A stretch of DNA of 64,000 nt from Neocallimastix lanati (nom. inval.) (taxonomy: Eukaryota > Neocallimastigomycota > Neocallimastigomycetes > Neocallimastigales > Neocallimastigaceae). Below the pieces are notes generated by a model. The model saw only the letters and a list, made by a program, of their open reading frames with translations. It ran no database searches and was not told the DNA's origin. The position numbers and the translations under genes were made by a program. The stretch is taken from contig JACVTC010000081.1 in assembly GCA_016946835.1 (NCBI GenBank), forward strand, positions 343,501-407,500, in the 5' to 3' direction. Of this stretch, positions 39,362 to 52,014 are shown piece after piece. The first letter of the stretch is position 1, and every line of letters begins with the position of its first letter.

Positions 39362-39382
39362 ATGGGAGAAGGATAACTTCCA
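39349..39382 (+). promoter_or_regulatory. Programmed -1 frameshift site of Y
   Basis: Heptamer T-TTA-AAC in the gag frame (39,349-39,355), 7-nt spacer containing the gag stop, hairpin TGGGAG-8 nt-CTTCCA (39,363-39,382, one G-U pair). Pol sequence is in the -1 frame. Confidence 0.75.
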
Positions 39383-42300
39383 GTAAACAAACCAACTTAA
39401 TAAATTATAATATTAATACTAGTATTCTAGAAACAAAGGATAAAAAAAATTATTTATATAAAGATGAAAATTCCAATAAACATGTGGAGTTTAACGATAT
39501 ATGTGCAAGTAATGAAAACAATGATACTTTTGAGAATACTAGAATTGAAAATAAAAATACCAATATTAATAATGAAGTTAATAAAGAATATACAAAATTA
39601 AATAATTATACTACAACAAAAATTAATTATAATGATGATTCCATTTATAATGAATCAGAGGAAATAAATTCTGATAAAAATGATCATAGTAATTATTTTG
39701 ATATTACGAAAACTAACACTAACACCATAAATAACAATGTACTTGCAGCTACAAGAAAAGATAAATCCATAAAAGTTAAAATGAGGGCCCCGTATAAACC
39801 TAAGGAAGATGATCCACCCAACAAATATGAATCAATAAAAAGAAAGGATAGATTAATAGATAATCCCATCGCTATCAACACTAATGCCATGAAACACAAT
39901 TCCACAATAAACGATCATGCACCTACTAATAATGATGTGGAAATGAAGGAAGTTGAAGGAATAAATAACCATATGCAGGACACAAGCGTGAAGAATTCAA
40001 TTGAAATAACAAATGACCTTAATAAGCAAGTTCATAGAACAAATAAAGAACAAATAGATAAAAACAAAACAGAGAAGTTAGAACAATTAGACGTTTCTAT
40101 CATTAATGAGAAAAATATTTCAAATGCCAAGAGAAAAGCTAGAGCGGAGAGAATTAAAGAAATTAAAGAAAGTGTAGTACAAACCAGAAATGAAGAATCC
40201 AAACGAAAAATTGATCAAGTGGAAAGACATATAAGATTAATGAAAGGATTTGAGAATTTTAAAATGGACGACTTAATAGGTGAAATAGCTTCAACGGAGG
40301 TTACCACTAAGTTAGTACATTTACTCGATTTATTTCAGAAATTTAGTACAGCTTTTTCTCAAAAATTACGATTAGAACCCCCACTTGCTACAAATACAAT
40401 TACCAATGTAAATACTGCCATCAATAAAAATATGATTGTTAAAGTGAATGGATGGGTAGAAGGGGTAAATACGGATATTCTGTTAGACTCCTGCGCCAGT
40501 GTTAATATGGTATCAAGAGAATTTTTAAGGAAATTAAAATCCACCTTAAAACCAATCGGAAGAATAATGGAAACTATATTTCAAGCTTTCTCGAATCAAA
40601 CACACGTACTGACATATATAAATTAAAGATAAAAATTGGCTCTTATACATTTGAAGAAAAATTCCGTGTAATCGAAAAGAGTGACCTATTCGACTTACTT
40701 GTTGGAATCGATTCACTAAAAAGAAATAGATTCATATTAGACTTTGTTAATGATAAACTGTATCTTATTGATAATTCTAATAATAATGTGGAGATTGCTC
40801 ATCTTAGGTATGATATTAAACTACCAACGAGTTCTGACTCTGAAAGTGAAGAGCAAGAGGTTGAGGAACAAGAGGATGTCCAAGAGATAAATAATGGTGT
40901 GCCTATGCTTTTAACCATTAAGAAGAACAGTAATGAAATTGAAGAGATAAAGGAAGTTCCCAAATCAACTATAGAAGAACAAGAAGAGGTAGAATCTAAA
41001 CAAGATATTATTAAGAAAATTGTTGAGGAAGTACCGAACAAATTTAAAAGCCGCGTGAATCGAATCTTTGAGGAATATAAAGAGATCTTAGCCATAAAAA
41101 CGGACGATTTAGGAAACACGAAGCTACTACCTCATAGAATAAATCTTCTTCCAGGGATTACACCATTTAAACAGAAACCATATAGATTGTCCCGTGTACA
41201 TTTTAAGGTATTGAAGGAGGAGATCACTAAATTAATCAAAAACAAACTAATAGAACCCTCAGATTCTGCTTGGGCATCTCCCGCGATCTTAGTGGAAAAG
41301 AAAAACGGGAAATATAGATTGTGCATAGATTACCGTAAGTTGAACAACTGTACTATTAAGGATTCTTACGAGCTTCCTCGAATCGATGAAATTCTTTATG
41401 CTATTGGGAATACAGCTAAAATACTTACTACCCTAGATCTCTTTTCGGGGTATCATCAAGTACCCATGTTTGAACAAGATAAAGATAAAACGGCATTCAC
41501 TACAATTTTTGGTAACTAATGCTCCCGCTACCTTTCAACGGGAGATGAATAGAATTTTTTTTTGAACTCATAGGGAATTGTATTTTTATTTATATCGATG
41601 ATGTTATTATTTTTTCTGGCTCTTTTGAAAAACATTTAGAAGATATAGTTAAAGTTTTTAAAATCCTCAGAGAAAACAATTTAAAGATCAATATAGAAAA
41701 ATGTCACTTCTTCCAAAAGGAAGTGGAGTTGCTGGGTCATTTACTTACGGTGGATGGTTTAAAGCCGGTCCCTACTAAAGTAGAAGTAATAAAGCGATGG
41801 TTACCTCCGAAAAATATTACAGATGTAAGATCGTTTCTGGGAGCCGTTGGTTACTACAGGAAGTTCATTCCGAACTTCGCTGCCGAAGCTACTTCCTTAA
41901 TTAAACTATTAAAGAAAAATTCTAACTTTCACTGGGGCCCCGAGGAGGATCTATCCTTTCAGACATTAAAGGATAGATTAATAACTGCTCCAATCCTCTC
42001 ATTACCGGATTATGACAAAGAATTTATTATCAGAACTGATGCATCAAGAAAAGGGATTGGAGGGGTTTTAATTCAAAAGGATGAGGATGGAAATGAACAT
42101 CCTTTGCATTTTGTTAGTAGAACTTTGAAGTCAGCTGAACTAAATTATAATGTTACAGATTTAGAAGGACTTGCTGCTTTTTATTGTGTAAAAAAATTCA
42201 AGCATTATATCTGTGGCGGTAAACCTGAGCCAATATTAATTACAGATCACAAGCCATTAGTGGGATTCTTTAAGAATACGGAACCAACCTCCTCTAGACA

Positions 42301-43664
42301 CGCTAAATGGATAATTTTTCTTAGTTCTCTAAAGGTGAAAGTAAAATATGAAGAAGGTAAGAAGAACGTAGTCGCTGATGCTCTATCAAGATCAACAATG
42401 GATCCAGTAATACCCAACGATAAATCTATATTAAGTACCGAGATTGAATTAATAAATGTAAATAGTGAGGTAAAAGGGACGTCAGAATCTAAGAAGGATA
42501 GTAATTTCCACAATAATATAAATATACAAAATTTTGTTAATAATAAAATTATCGAAATAAATGGTACTAAATACTATAAGCAAGGTGATAGTCTTAGAAA
42601 AATAGTGGTAAAACCAGAAGAAAAATTACGATTATTGGAGTTTGCGCACAATATAGGTCACGAAGGAATTTTCAAAACATATTGTAGATTAAAACGTGAC
42701 TTCTATTGGAGTAACATGAGCCGTGACGTGAAATTATACGTAAAGGGATGTCATAAATGTCAAACTTACAAGCCTCAAGCCTTAAACCAATATACGGAGG
42801 ACATTCCAACTGCACCAGGATTGCCATTTTCAAGGGTAGGACTAGATCTTATTGGGCCTTTGCCTACCACAAGGAGAGGAAATAAGTATAGTATTGGTGG
42901 ATTATTTAACCAAGTGGGTCGAAGCAGAGCCCTTACAAAAGACTGAATCCGAGGATGTTATAAGGTTCTTGAAAGGGGTTTTTGCAAGACATGGAACCCC
43001 AGAACAACTAATTACTGATAATGGGCCACAATTTTGTTCGGATAAGACCAAGGCATTTTTAGATCTCCATGACGTTTTTGTTCGATTCATTACAACCTAT
43101 CATCCTGCCTCCAATGGCGAAGTTGAGAACCGGAATAAGGAGATCTCTAAGTACATAAGGATATTAGGAAATTCAGAAGAAGATTGGGATGACGTGCTAC
43201 CAAGTGCTTTATGGGCTCTCCGAAATTGTAAAAATGAAGTTACTAAATTCAGTAGTTTTGAGTTACTATATGGGAGAAAAGATTTACAGCCTTTCGAACT
43301 CGGATTAAATGTGGGAGGAATAAATAAAAATGAAGATGAAGAAGAATATTGGATAAGGAAATTTATTAATCATCATAAATGGATAGAAGAGGCAATTAAA
43401 AATATTGAAACCGCTAACAATTTATGGATGGATAGACGAAGACAAATGAAAAGATTGAGAGCTGATTTTAAACCGGGAGATCTAATTCTGATAAAAGCCT
43501 TTAATAGAAGGAAATTGGACCCTTACTTTATAGGTCCACTAAAAATTGTTAAGAGAGAATTAAATACCGTTACTGTTTGTGATCCAATTTCTGGAGAAAT
43601 AGCTGAAAGAAATGTACACCTCAAGAACATTATACCCTATTTTACTGAAATAGGTAATTTGTAA
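39356..43664 (+). pseudogene. pol: Pol region of Y, broken
   Basis: Fossil pol with protease-like, RT (YIDDVIIF), RNase H (RTDASRKGIGG), integrase zinc finger (HNIGHEGI...CHKC), DDE core (GLDLIGPLP, TDNGPQF) and GPL/RNVHLKN C-terminal parts in Ty3 order. The N-terminal part is acidic and basic low complexity. About three breaks in all. Closest in this window to Z and V. Confidence 0.8.
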
Positions 43665-43668
43665 ATAT

Positions 43669-43712
<44 letters not shown>

Positions 43713-43812
43713 TTAGTAATTATTATTAAAAAAAAAAAAAAAAAACTGTTAGTAATTATTATTAAAAAAAATTGTTAGTAATGATTATTAAAAAAAAATT
43801 GTTAGTAATTAT

Positions 43813-43852
<40 letters not shown>

Positions 43853-44002
43853 TTAGTAATTATTATTGTTATTAAAAAAAAAAAAAAAAAAAAATAAAAA
43901 TAAAAATAATAATAATAATATTAATATCAATATTATTAATTCTCAATATTAATTCGTAATTTGTAGACTTCCATAGTAAGTCTAAAATTAGTGGGGGCGT
44001 CT
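43665..44002 (+). other. 3' untranslated part of Y
   Basis: Four to five repeats of ATTGTTAGTAATTATTATT separated by poly(A), then AAATAA repeats and the purine tract before the LTR. Confidence 0.7.
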
Positions 44003-44194
44003 TGGTGCGATGCACCCATAAAAATATAAAATTCAGAGTGAAGAATATAATATTATAAAATAGTTTAATAAATTAGATTATTAATAAATTATTTAAAAAA
44101 AAAAAAAAAAAAAAAATTTTTTTTGTTTATTAATTAAAAAATTAATTAAATTTGTTTAGGATGTATATATTAAAATTGATTTATAAAAAAAAAA

Positions 44195-44232
<38 letters not shown>

Positions 44233-44573
44233 GGAGATGATGTAGAGGAGATTATAATTCGGAGATAAATAATATATTTCAAGAACGGAGTTAGGATTAA
44301 AAATTATAGAGTTATAAAAGAGATAACTAATAATTTAATATCCTATAATATTGAAATATAGAATTTTAGAATTATAATAAATAAAATATTTTATTATATA
44401 TATAAAAAAAAAAAAAAAAAAAAAAAGATGATTCTTGTAAAAAAAAGGGAATACATAAAATATCTTAATAATAAGAATAAATAAAAGTTATAAAATTTAA
44501 GTGTTTATTCAATCTAGAATAATTTATTTTAACAAGTGAAGTGTCAATAAGTCCAAGGTACAAGCACGTACCA
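44003..44573 (+). repeat. 3' LTR of Y
   Basis: 571 bp, TGGTGCG...GTACCA, followed by TTTT and then element Z. Confidence 0.88.
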
Positions 44574-44577
44574 TTTT

Positions 44578-45593
44578 TGGTAAAGAATGAATTAAAAAGC
44601 TTTATTTTATTATTAATAATTCTTTACTAAACTGTACTTTCCTATATTCTTGATAACCTAAACTTAATAATAAAATTTAATTTATTTTGATATAAATTAA
44701 TTTTAACTTGTAAATAATGTAAATAAATTTTAATTAATTACTTTATTGTTATATTATTAAATATATGTATATATTAAAATACAATTGTAAATATTAAAAT
44801 TATACTTTTAAGATACTAAATTATTAAAACTATTAATTAAATATTATTATAAAAATTATTATAAAATTATTAAAATTATTAATTAAATATTATTATAAAA
44901 ATTATTATAAACTATTAATATTATAAAATTATTAAAATTATTAAATATTATTATAAAAATTTATTTATTATAACTATTAAATATTATTATAAAATTATTA
45001 AGATTATTAATTAAATTTATTATTAAAAATTATTATTAAAAATTATTAATTATTATAAAAATTTATTATTTAAATATTATCAAATATATTAATTAAATAT
45101 TATAAAAATTTTATTTTATTTTGAAAATAATTACAAGTATTATTTAAAATAATTAAAGATTATTAAATTTATTATATTAATCTTTAAAAACAATTTATTT
45201 AACTTAAAAATATCAAAGAAAATAGTAAAAACTATTTTCTATATATTTATTTTATAATTATTTTTAATTAAATTATATTTGAATATTATATTATTATATT
45301 TATAAAAATTAAAACAAAAATGAATTATTGATATAAAATTAATTCAATAATTCTATAAAATTACTTAAATTATAAACAAATAATTATACTTTAAATTCAT
45401 AAAAAAATATAAATATTGTAATTATTTCTTAAAAATTAAATATGTGTACTTTAAAATAATAAATTTTAATATTAATAAATAATAAAATAACTTTTAATAA
45501 AAAAGAATTTTTTTGTATTTAAAATCAAAGCAGGGTAATACCCGTCCCCCCTGCTTGATTTTAAATCTATACGAGTCAACCCCGAGTCTACCA
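44578..45593 (+). repeat. 5' LTR of Z
   Basis: TGGTAAAGAATG...CCGAGTCTACCA, 1,016 bp. Near its 3' end a G/C-rich segment contains a GCAGGG...CCCTGC inverted repeat. Confidence 0.9.
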
Positions 45594-45612
45594 AAATTGG
45601 TGGAGATATCGG

Positions 45613-45646
<34 letters not shown>

Positions 45647-45971
45647 GAAGAAGAAGAAAAAGTAGAAGAAGAAGAAGTAGAAGAAGAAGAAGACCAAGAA
45701 GAAGAACAAGAAGAAAACCAAGAAAAAGAAGACCAAGTAGGAGAAGACCAAGAAGAAGACCAAGTAGAAGAAGACCAAGAAAAAGAAAACCAAGAAAAAG
45801 AAGACCAAGAAGAAAACCAAGAAGAAGACCAAGAAAGAGAAGACCAAGAAGGAGAAGACCAAGAAGGAAAGGAAGAATAAGGAATTTGGAACTACTAGAA
45901 CTTATTTTTTTTGGAATTATGAGAATAATTTTTTTAAATTAAATTTAATAGAATTAAATTAAAATTAAATT

Positions 45972-46006
<35 letters not shown>

Positions 46007-46986
46007 TAATTTTCACACTTTTATAATCATCATCAATTTTTTTTTATTTATCGGTTTTTGTATTGTGGTTGGTGTTGTTGTTGTGATTGTTGTTGTTGTG
46101 GTTGTAATAAAAATTAACATTAGTTTTATTTGGTCTTCGCGTGCTCCAAATAAAACTTTATACTGAGTGTACTGCGTACTAAGCAGTTATAGATAATTCT
46201 ATAATTGCGAGTGGTTTAATCAGGTGTCTGGAGAGGGGCCGGTTACTAACTAATCGAACCCCGATTAGATATAGCGGTAAATACTGTTGGGAAGCAGAAA
46301 TTACCCTATAGATCACCCATTATACGTTCAACACGGTTTGGGTGCTCCTCCACTTGACTCAGGCAAATTCACTTAGTATACCGAAATACTAAGGTCCCTC
46401 TGCGTGGTCGGCAGTTGTAATAGATAGCGGTTTTTCAAGTTGTATTAGGTTTGTTAATTTACCTTGTTTTTAATTAAGTTTATTTGTTTTTTTTAAGTTG
46501 TAATTATATAAACTTAATAATAATTGTAATTGTAATTGTAAATATTGTAATAATAACCGATAACAAATAAATAAAAAAATAAAAAAAAAAAAAAAAAAAT
46601 AATATTAATTTTTGTGTTTTTAAATATTTTTAATTGCTATATTAATAATTTTTCTTGTAAATAATTGTATATATTTTTTTTATTTAAGTAAAGATAAACG
46701 AAAGGGGTTATTAGCTTGAAAGAATAGTGAACACTTCAACTAGTTTATTAATTTATATTTATTCTAGTGTCCAGGAAGGGGAGTACGGGTGTATATAGCA
46801 AAATTAAATATACACTAGCCGGAAACGTCTCACTAGAGATATAAATTACTTAAAAAATAACATTAATTGTAAATAAATAAATAAATAAAAATATAGTAAT
46901 TAAATAATTAATAAAACAATTTTTTTTATTATTTATTATTATTATTATTATTATTTTATTTTTTTAAAAGTGTGTTTTTTTTAAAA
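45594..46986 (+). other. Long structured leader of Z
   Basis: After the primer site there is a GAA/GAC purine-rich tract (45,615-45,880), then an island of much lower A/T (46,130-46,440). The island has perfect hairpins: ACTGC/GCAGT (46,171-46,187), CTAATCG/CGATTAG (46,250-46,268) and CTTAGTA/TACTAAG (46,372-46,393). A fourth, GTGTATAT/ATATACAC, lies at 46,789-46,815. A packaging, dimerisation or translation role is inferred only. Confidence 0.6.
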
Positions 46987-47222
46987 ATGAGTATAATTAA
47001 TTTTAAAGATTTAAAAAAGGAACTTAAGGATATTGAAAAAATATCCAAAGAAAATTTAGATGTTAAAACTTGGAAGTCTGATCTAGAGCTTTGGATAAAG
47101 CTTGAACATGTTGAAGACTCCAAGATTATATTTTATGCCTGTGTTTTAACCTCAATTGGTGAAACCAGGAAAGTCATCCAAGAATTAATGGATGATAATG
47201 ATAAAGATGATGATAGTGATAG

Positions 47223-47262
<40 letters not shown>

Positions 47263-47946
47263 AATTATAAGGATATTGATGATGAAAATGAGGATGATGA
47301 TAATGAAGAAGATAAAGAAATTGATAAAAAGAGTAAGGCTTATCCTTCCCTTAATAGAATTGTAAAAGCTATAGAAGAATTTTATGGCATTAGGGAGGAT
47401 CAAAATAATTTATTAAGAGAGTTACGTGCTCTCAGAATTAAGAGAAATGAAAGAATTAAAGATTTTAATATTAAGTATAAAACTTTATATTTAAAATTAA
47501 ATAAAAAGAAAAGAAGTCAGATAAGTGTTTTAGATTACACAGACTCCATTGAAAACAATGTTGAAGCCTGGAAACGTCTAACCTTATTTGATAACATTTC
47601 TCTGTCAAAAGCCTTTAAAATTGCTGAAAAAGCAGATAGGTTAAATTATATGGGTAGTAATCAAAGAAGACATCCTTCTACCCCTTCACCTTCTGCAAAT
47701 ACATCTTCTTTTAATAATAGAGTTAATTTTCATTCTCCTATTAAAAATAAATTAGAACAAAAAGTTAATATTAAACCTAAAGAAGATAATGACATAGAGG
47801 AATTAACAAGAAAAATGAGAAGTTTAACAATAAAGGCTTGTTATTTCTGTAAAGAACCAGGTCATTATCAAAACAATTGCCCAAAGTTGAGAGCAATTGT
47901 TGAGAAAAATAGGAAGGAAATTAGAAACAATAAACGTTTAAATTGA
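46987..47946 (+). CDS. gag: Gag of Z
   Basis: 319 codons from ATG (MSIINFKDLKKEL). A capsid-like domain is interrupted by a very acidic Asp/Glu stretch (about 45 residues, 47,187-47,325), followed by LRELRALRIKRNERI, matching the second half of the capsid in V and Y. Zinc knuckle CYFCKEPGHYQNNC near the end. The acidic insert is unusual for a nucleic-acid-binding shell protein and derives from a GAT triplet expansion. Confidence 0.82.
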
Positions 47947-47970
47947 GTAATGGGATAAGAAGCTCTCCCA
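47937..47970 (+). promoter_or_regulatory. Programmed -1 frameshift site of Z
   Basis: Heptamer T-TTA-AAT in the gag frame (47,937-47,943), 7-nt spacer starting with the gag stop, hairpin TGGGA-10 nt-TCCCA (47,951-47,970). Pol is open in the -1 frame. Confidence 0.75.
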
Positions 47971-50900
47971 TACTTAATAAAGCAGCTTCAATTAAATATC
48001 AAAAAGAAATTAAAAATTCTCGTCTTTCTAATATTGAAGAAACTCCTGCTAATAGAAGGGTGGTTAATAAAAAGAAAGTTGATTATTTAGTAGGAGCATC
48101 TAAACGTAAAATTTATGATGTTAATAATGATGAAGGTAGTGCGGAGAAAAGGATTCATAAGTCGTTGAAGGTGAATCCTAAACCTATAATAACTTCTGCA
48201 TTACGAAAACAGAAAGAACGAGAGGTAAAAGAAAATAATATAAGTAGTAAAATTGTTAAACAAACTAAACCATCTATTCTAACTCAACCACGAATTGAAA
48301 AAGAAAAAGAGTTTGAAAAACAAATTCGTGATAGTGAAAGAGCTAGTAATAGTAATACTAATTATAGTAATAATAATAGTAATGATAATAGTAATGATAA
48401 TATTAATAATAATTCTTTAATGAATGATGAAGTTATTAAAAATAATGTAAATAATGATAAAGAAAAAAATAAAAATTTAATGAAAGAAAATAATGATAAT
48501 AATAAAAGTATTGTGAAGGAGAATAATAAAGTAATTGATTTAACAAAGGTGTTAATTAGTAAAGATAAAGATACTCAAAAAGAAACTAAAAGTTCTAGAG
48601 TATCTAGGAAAATTAAGATGCAATCGGGGGAAGAAGAATATGATATTCTTAAAGATTTAAATTCTGCCCATTGCAATATTACTTTTGGACAGTTATTGGA
48701 TGCTGCTCCAAAATTAAGATATAAGGTGTCACAGGGTATTAAATTGGATAGGGACCAATCTAATATCTCTGGGGTGTTGGATAATGTGTCAGCCACGACT
48801 GTGGTCGTTAATAACATAGACCACACTTATAAAAGTAAATGTAACGAACCATGTGAAGAGGATATTGCCATGGTTGATGTTACAGTTGAAGGTGTTTCGG
48901 GGAAGGCTTTAATTGATTCATGTAGTAATTTAAGTATAATTACTCAACAATTTTTAGATAAGCTTCCGTCCGAATATGAACCTATTGATATTAGTCGTGG
49001 CAGAATTAGGTTGGCAACTAAGAATGATGATTACTCGGAAGGTTATATCATTCGGGTGCCAGTAAAGATTAATAATCTTGTGTTAATGGTTAATTGTAGA
49101 ATAGTAGAAAAGGAGGATCCTTTTTACGATATTCTAATTAACTTAAAAACCCAAATTGATTATAAGTTATTTATCCACCCCATTTTATATAGTTTGTGTC
49201 AAATTACTCCTGAGGGAGTAATTGACGTTATTGCACCTATTAATAATGATTATGAAGATGAAGAAAAGTTGTTGTGTATGATTATGGCTTTGGAGGAGGA
49301 TTCCAAAAAGAATGATTTAAAGAAAATTAAAGGATTATCCCCAAAGCAATATATTCATCATGAAATTTTCCTAAATACTTTAAATGAAAAATATAAAGAT
49401 GAAATAATTAAAATTCTGGAGGAGAACTTAGAAATAGTTCCTACTTCTTCAGAAGAATTAACACCTTCTGATCTTCCTCCACATAAGATTAATTTAATTC
49501 CTGGTGCGAAACCAGTTAAGCAAAGGTGCTATAGATTAGTTAAATTTAAGTTGGATATACTTAAGGAGGAATTAATTAAATTAATTAATAAGAAATTAAT
49601 TGAACCTTCTTGTTCCGAATGGTCATCGCCAATAGTGTTAGTACCGAAGAAGAACGGTAAATGGCGATTATGTATTGATTATCGTAAGGTTAATGATTTA
49701 ACAGTTAAAGATTCTTATTCATTACCTTACATTGATGAGATATTTGATAATTTAGATGGGGCACAGATTTTTACAACAATGGATCTTTACTCTGGTTATC
49801 ATCAAATTTTGATGGATGAGGAAAGTGTAGAAATTACCACCTTCACCACGAAATTTGGTAACTACCAATTCAAGGTTATGCCTTTTGGTTTAACCGGAGC
49901 CCCAGCTACATTTCAAAGGGAAATGAATAGGATTCTTTTCCCATTTATAGGAAAGTTTGTTTTTAAGTTTATAGATGATATTTTAATATACTCTAAGAGT
50001 ATAGAAGAACATATAAGCCACATTAGGCAAGTGTTGGAAGTATTTCGCCAACACAAATTGAAAATTAACATTGAAAAATGTGCCTTTATGCAGACTGAAG
50101 TAGAAGTCTTAGGTCATAAGGCATCAGTGAAAGGTTTAAGTCCCCAGGATAGCAAAATTAAGGCTATCAAGGAATGGGTAGCACCTGTTGATGTTCATGA
50201 ATTACGATCTTTTCTTGGAGCAGTAGGATATTATAGAAACTTTATTGATAAATATGCCCAAATCTCTGCTACTTTATGTAAATTATTAAGAAAGAATGTT
50301 AAATATAAATGGAATAATGAACATCAACAAAGTTTTGATCTGTTAAAAGAAAAGTTAATAAATGCTCCAATTTTAAAACATCCAAGTTTTAGTCAAAGGT
50401 TTATAATTAGAACGGATGCTTCCTATGAAGGTATTGGAGGAGTATTACTCCAAGAAGATTTAGAAACCAAAAAGGAACATTCAGTTCATTATATAAGTAG
50501 AAGTTTAAGTAAAGCCGAAAAAAATATGGCATTACTGACTTGGAAGGAGCTGCATTAATTTATTGTATTACTAAGTTGAAATCTTATATATTAGGAAATC
50601 CTAATAAAACAGTAGTAATAACAGATCATAAACCTTTAATCAGTTTCTTTAAAAATAAGGAACCTAATAATGCTAGGCAAGCAAGGTGGTGCTTAACTGT
50701 TAGTACCCTTGGTGTTGAAATTCAATATCAAATGGGTAAGAAAAATGTGTTAGCCGATGCATTATCTAGGATGAAGAAAAGAGATGATTCTGTGGTATTG
50801 GCAACAAAGTTAACTTCAAAGGAAGAAGAAGAGTTGCTTTCTAAAACTATTAAAGACTTTATAAATGAAAAATTTGTTACGATAGATGGTGAAGATTACT

Positions 50901-51991
50901 TTGTTGATGGTAATGACTATCGTAAATTAATTACTGATCAAACGGAAAGAGTAAAACTTATTTTAGAAGCCCATAAGATAGGTCATGAGGGATATTATAA
51001 GACTTATCAAAGGCTTCGTAAAAGTTTTTATTGGAATAATATGGTGATGGATATTAAAAGAGTGGTGCAAAGTTGTGACAAGTGTCAGTTGAATAGGTCA
51101 CAACCATATCCAGAACCTACAGAAAATATTCCAACTAAAGTAGAAGGTCCTTTTATACATTTGGGTTTAGATATTATTGGACCTTTGATTAAAACGAAAA
51201 ATAATAATCAATATATTATGGTTGTGGTGGATTACTTCACCAAATGGGTTGAAGCAGAACCCACGGAAAATATAACATCACAGGATTTGATTAAGTTCTT
51301 AATTAATGTGTTTGCTCGTCATGGTGTTCCACAGGTAATAACAATTGACAATGGTGTTCAGTTCACCTCGGACATGACGAAAATATTTTTAGATCTCTAC
51401 GATGTATATGTGAAGTTTATTTCCACATATCATCCAGAAAGTAATGGACTTACGGAAAACCGTAATAAAGAGATCGGAAAGTTATTGAGGTTGTTGGGTT
51501 CTAAGAATAAGGATTGGGATGAAGTTTTACCATCCGCCTTATGGGCTCTTAGAACTACCAAAAATAAGGTAACAAAACACTCAAGTTTTGAGTTGGTTTA
51601 TGGTAGGGAAGATCAGCAGCCTTTTGATATTGCTGCTAGACCTACCAAGGATATTAATAAGTCATCGGATGAAGTGTTGTTAGAAAATTTTATAAATCAT
51701 TACCGATGGACTTTAGAAGCAGCCGAAAATGTTAAAAATGTAAATAAGTATTGGGCTGCTAGAAGAGAGGAAAAGAATAGTTTGAATGAAGGAATAAGAA
51801 TTAGGGAAGGTGATTTAGTTCTAGTTAGAAATTTTTCAAGAACTAAACTAGAACCTTATTTTGTTGGTCCTCTTAAAGTTATAAAAAAACAATTTAATAC
51901 GGTTACCTTGGCTAATCCAAATTCTGGAATTCAAATGAATAGGAATGTTCATTTGAAGAATATAGTCAAGTATAACTCAGCTTCGATGTAG
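47944..51991 (+). pseudogene. pol: Pol region of Z, about one break
   Basis: Ty3-order pol: basic, Asn-rich N-terminal part, a protease-like domain (LIDSCSNLSII; Y has the same D-S-C core, so this looks like a lineage trait), RT (VMPFGL, FIDDILIYS), RNase H (RTDASYEGIGG), integrase zinc finger (HKIGHEGY...CDKC), DDE core (GLDIIGPL, IDNGVQF) and a GPL/RNVHLKN end. Otherwise looks whole. Confidence 0.8.
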
Positions 51992-52014
51992 CTTGAGTTT
52001 TAGAGGGGGCATCA

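Larger units (their letters stand above)
37272..44573 (+). mobile_element. Ty3-type LTR retrotransposon Y, broken
   Basis: 7,302 bp with LTRs TGGTGCG...GTACCA, flanked by TTTT on both sides (37,268-37,271 and 44,574-44,577) as a 4-bp target duplication. A primer site TGATGGAGAATCC starts four bases after the 5' LTR; a GTGGGGGCG purine tract precedes the 3' LTR. Gag is open; pol has about three breaks. LTRs differ at a handful of bases and microsatellite lengths: moderately young. Confidence 0.85.

Noticed and set aside
42247-43090. Minus-strand open frames across the pol regions
   Set aside because: Shadows of plus-strand retroelement coding; no independent motifs.
45494-45862. Phe/Val-rich minus-strand frame in the Z leader
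   Set aside because: Antisense of a GAA/GAC purine tract; low complexity.
46244-46268. TACTAAC branch-point-like motif and nearby AG in the Z leader as an intron end
   Set aside because: No matching 5' splice site is seen upstream and the motif is part of a perfect hairpin.
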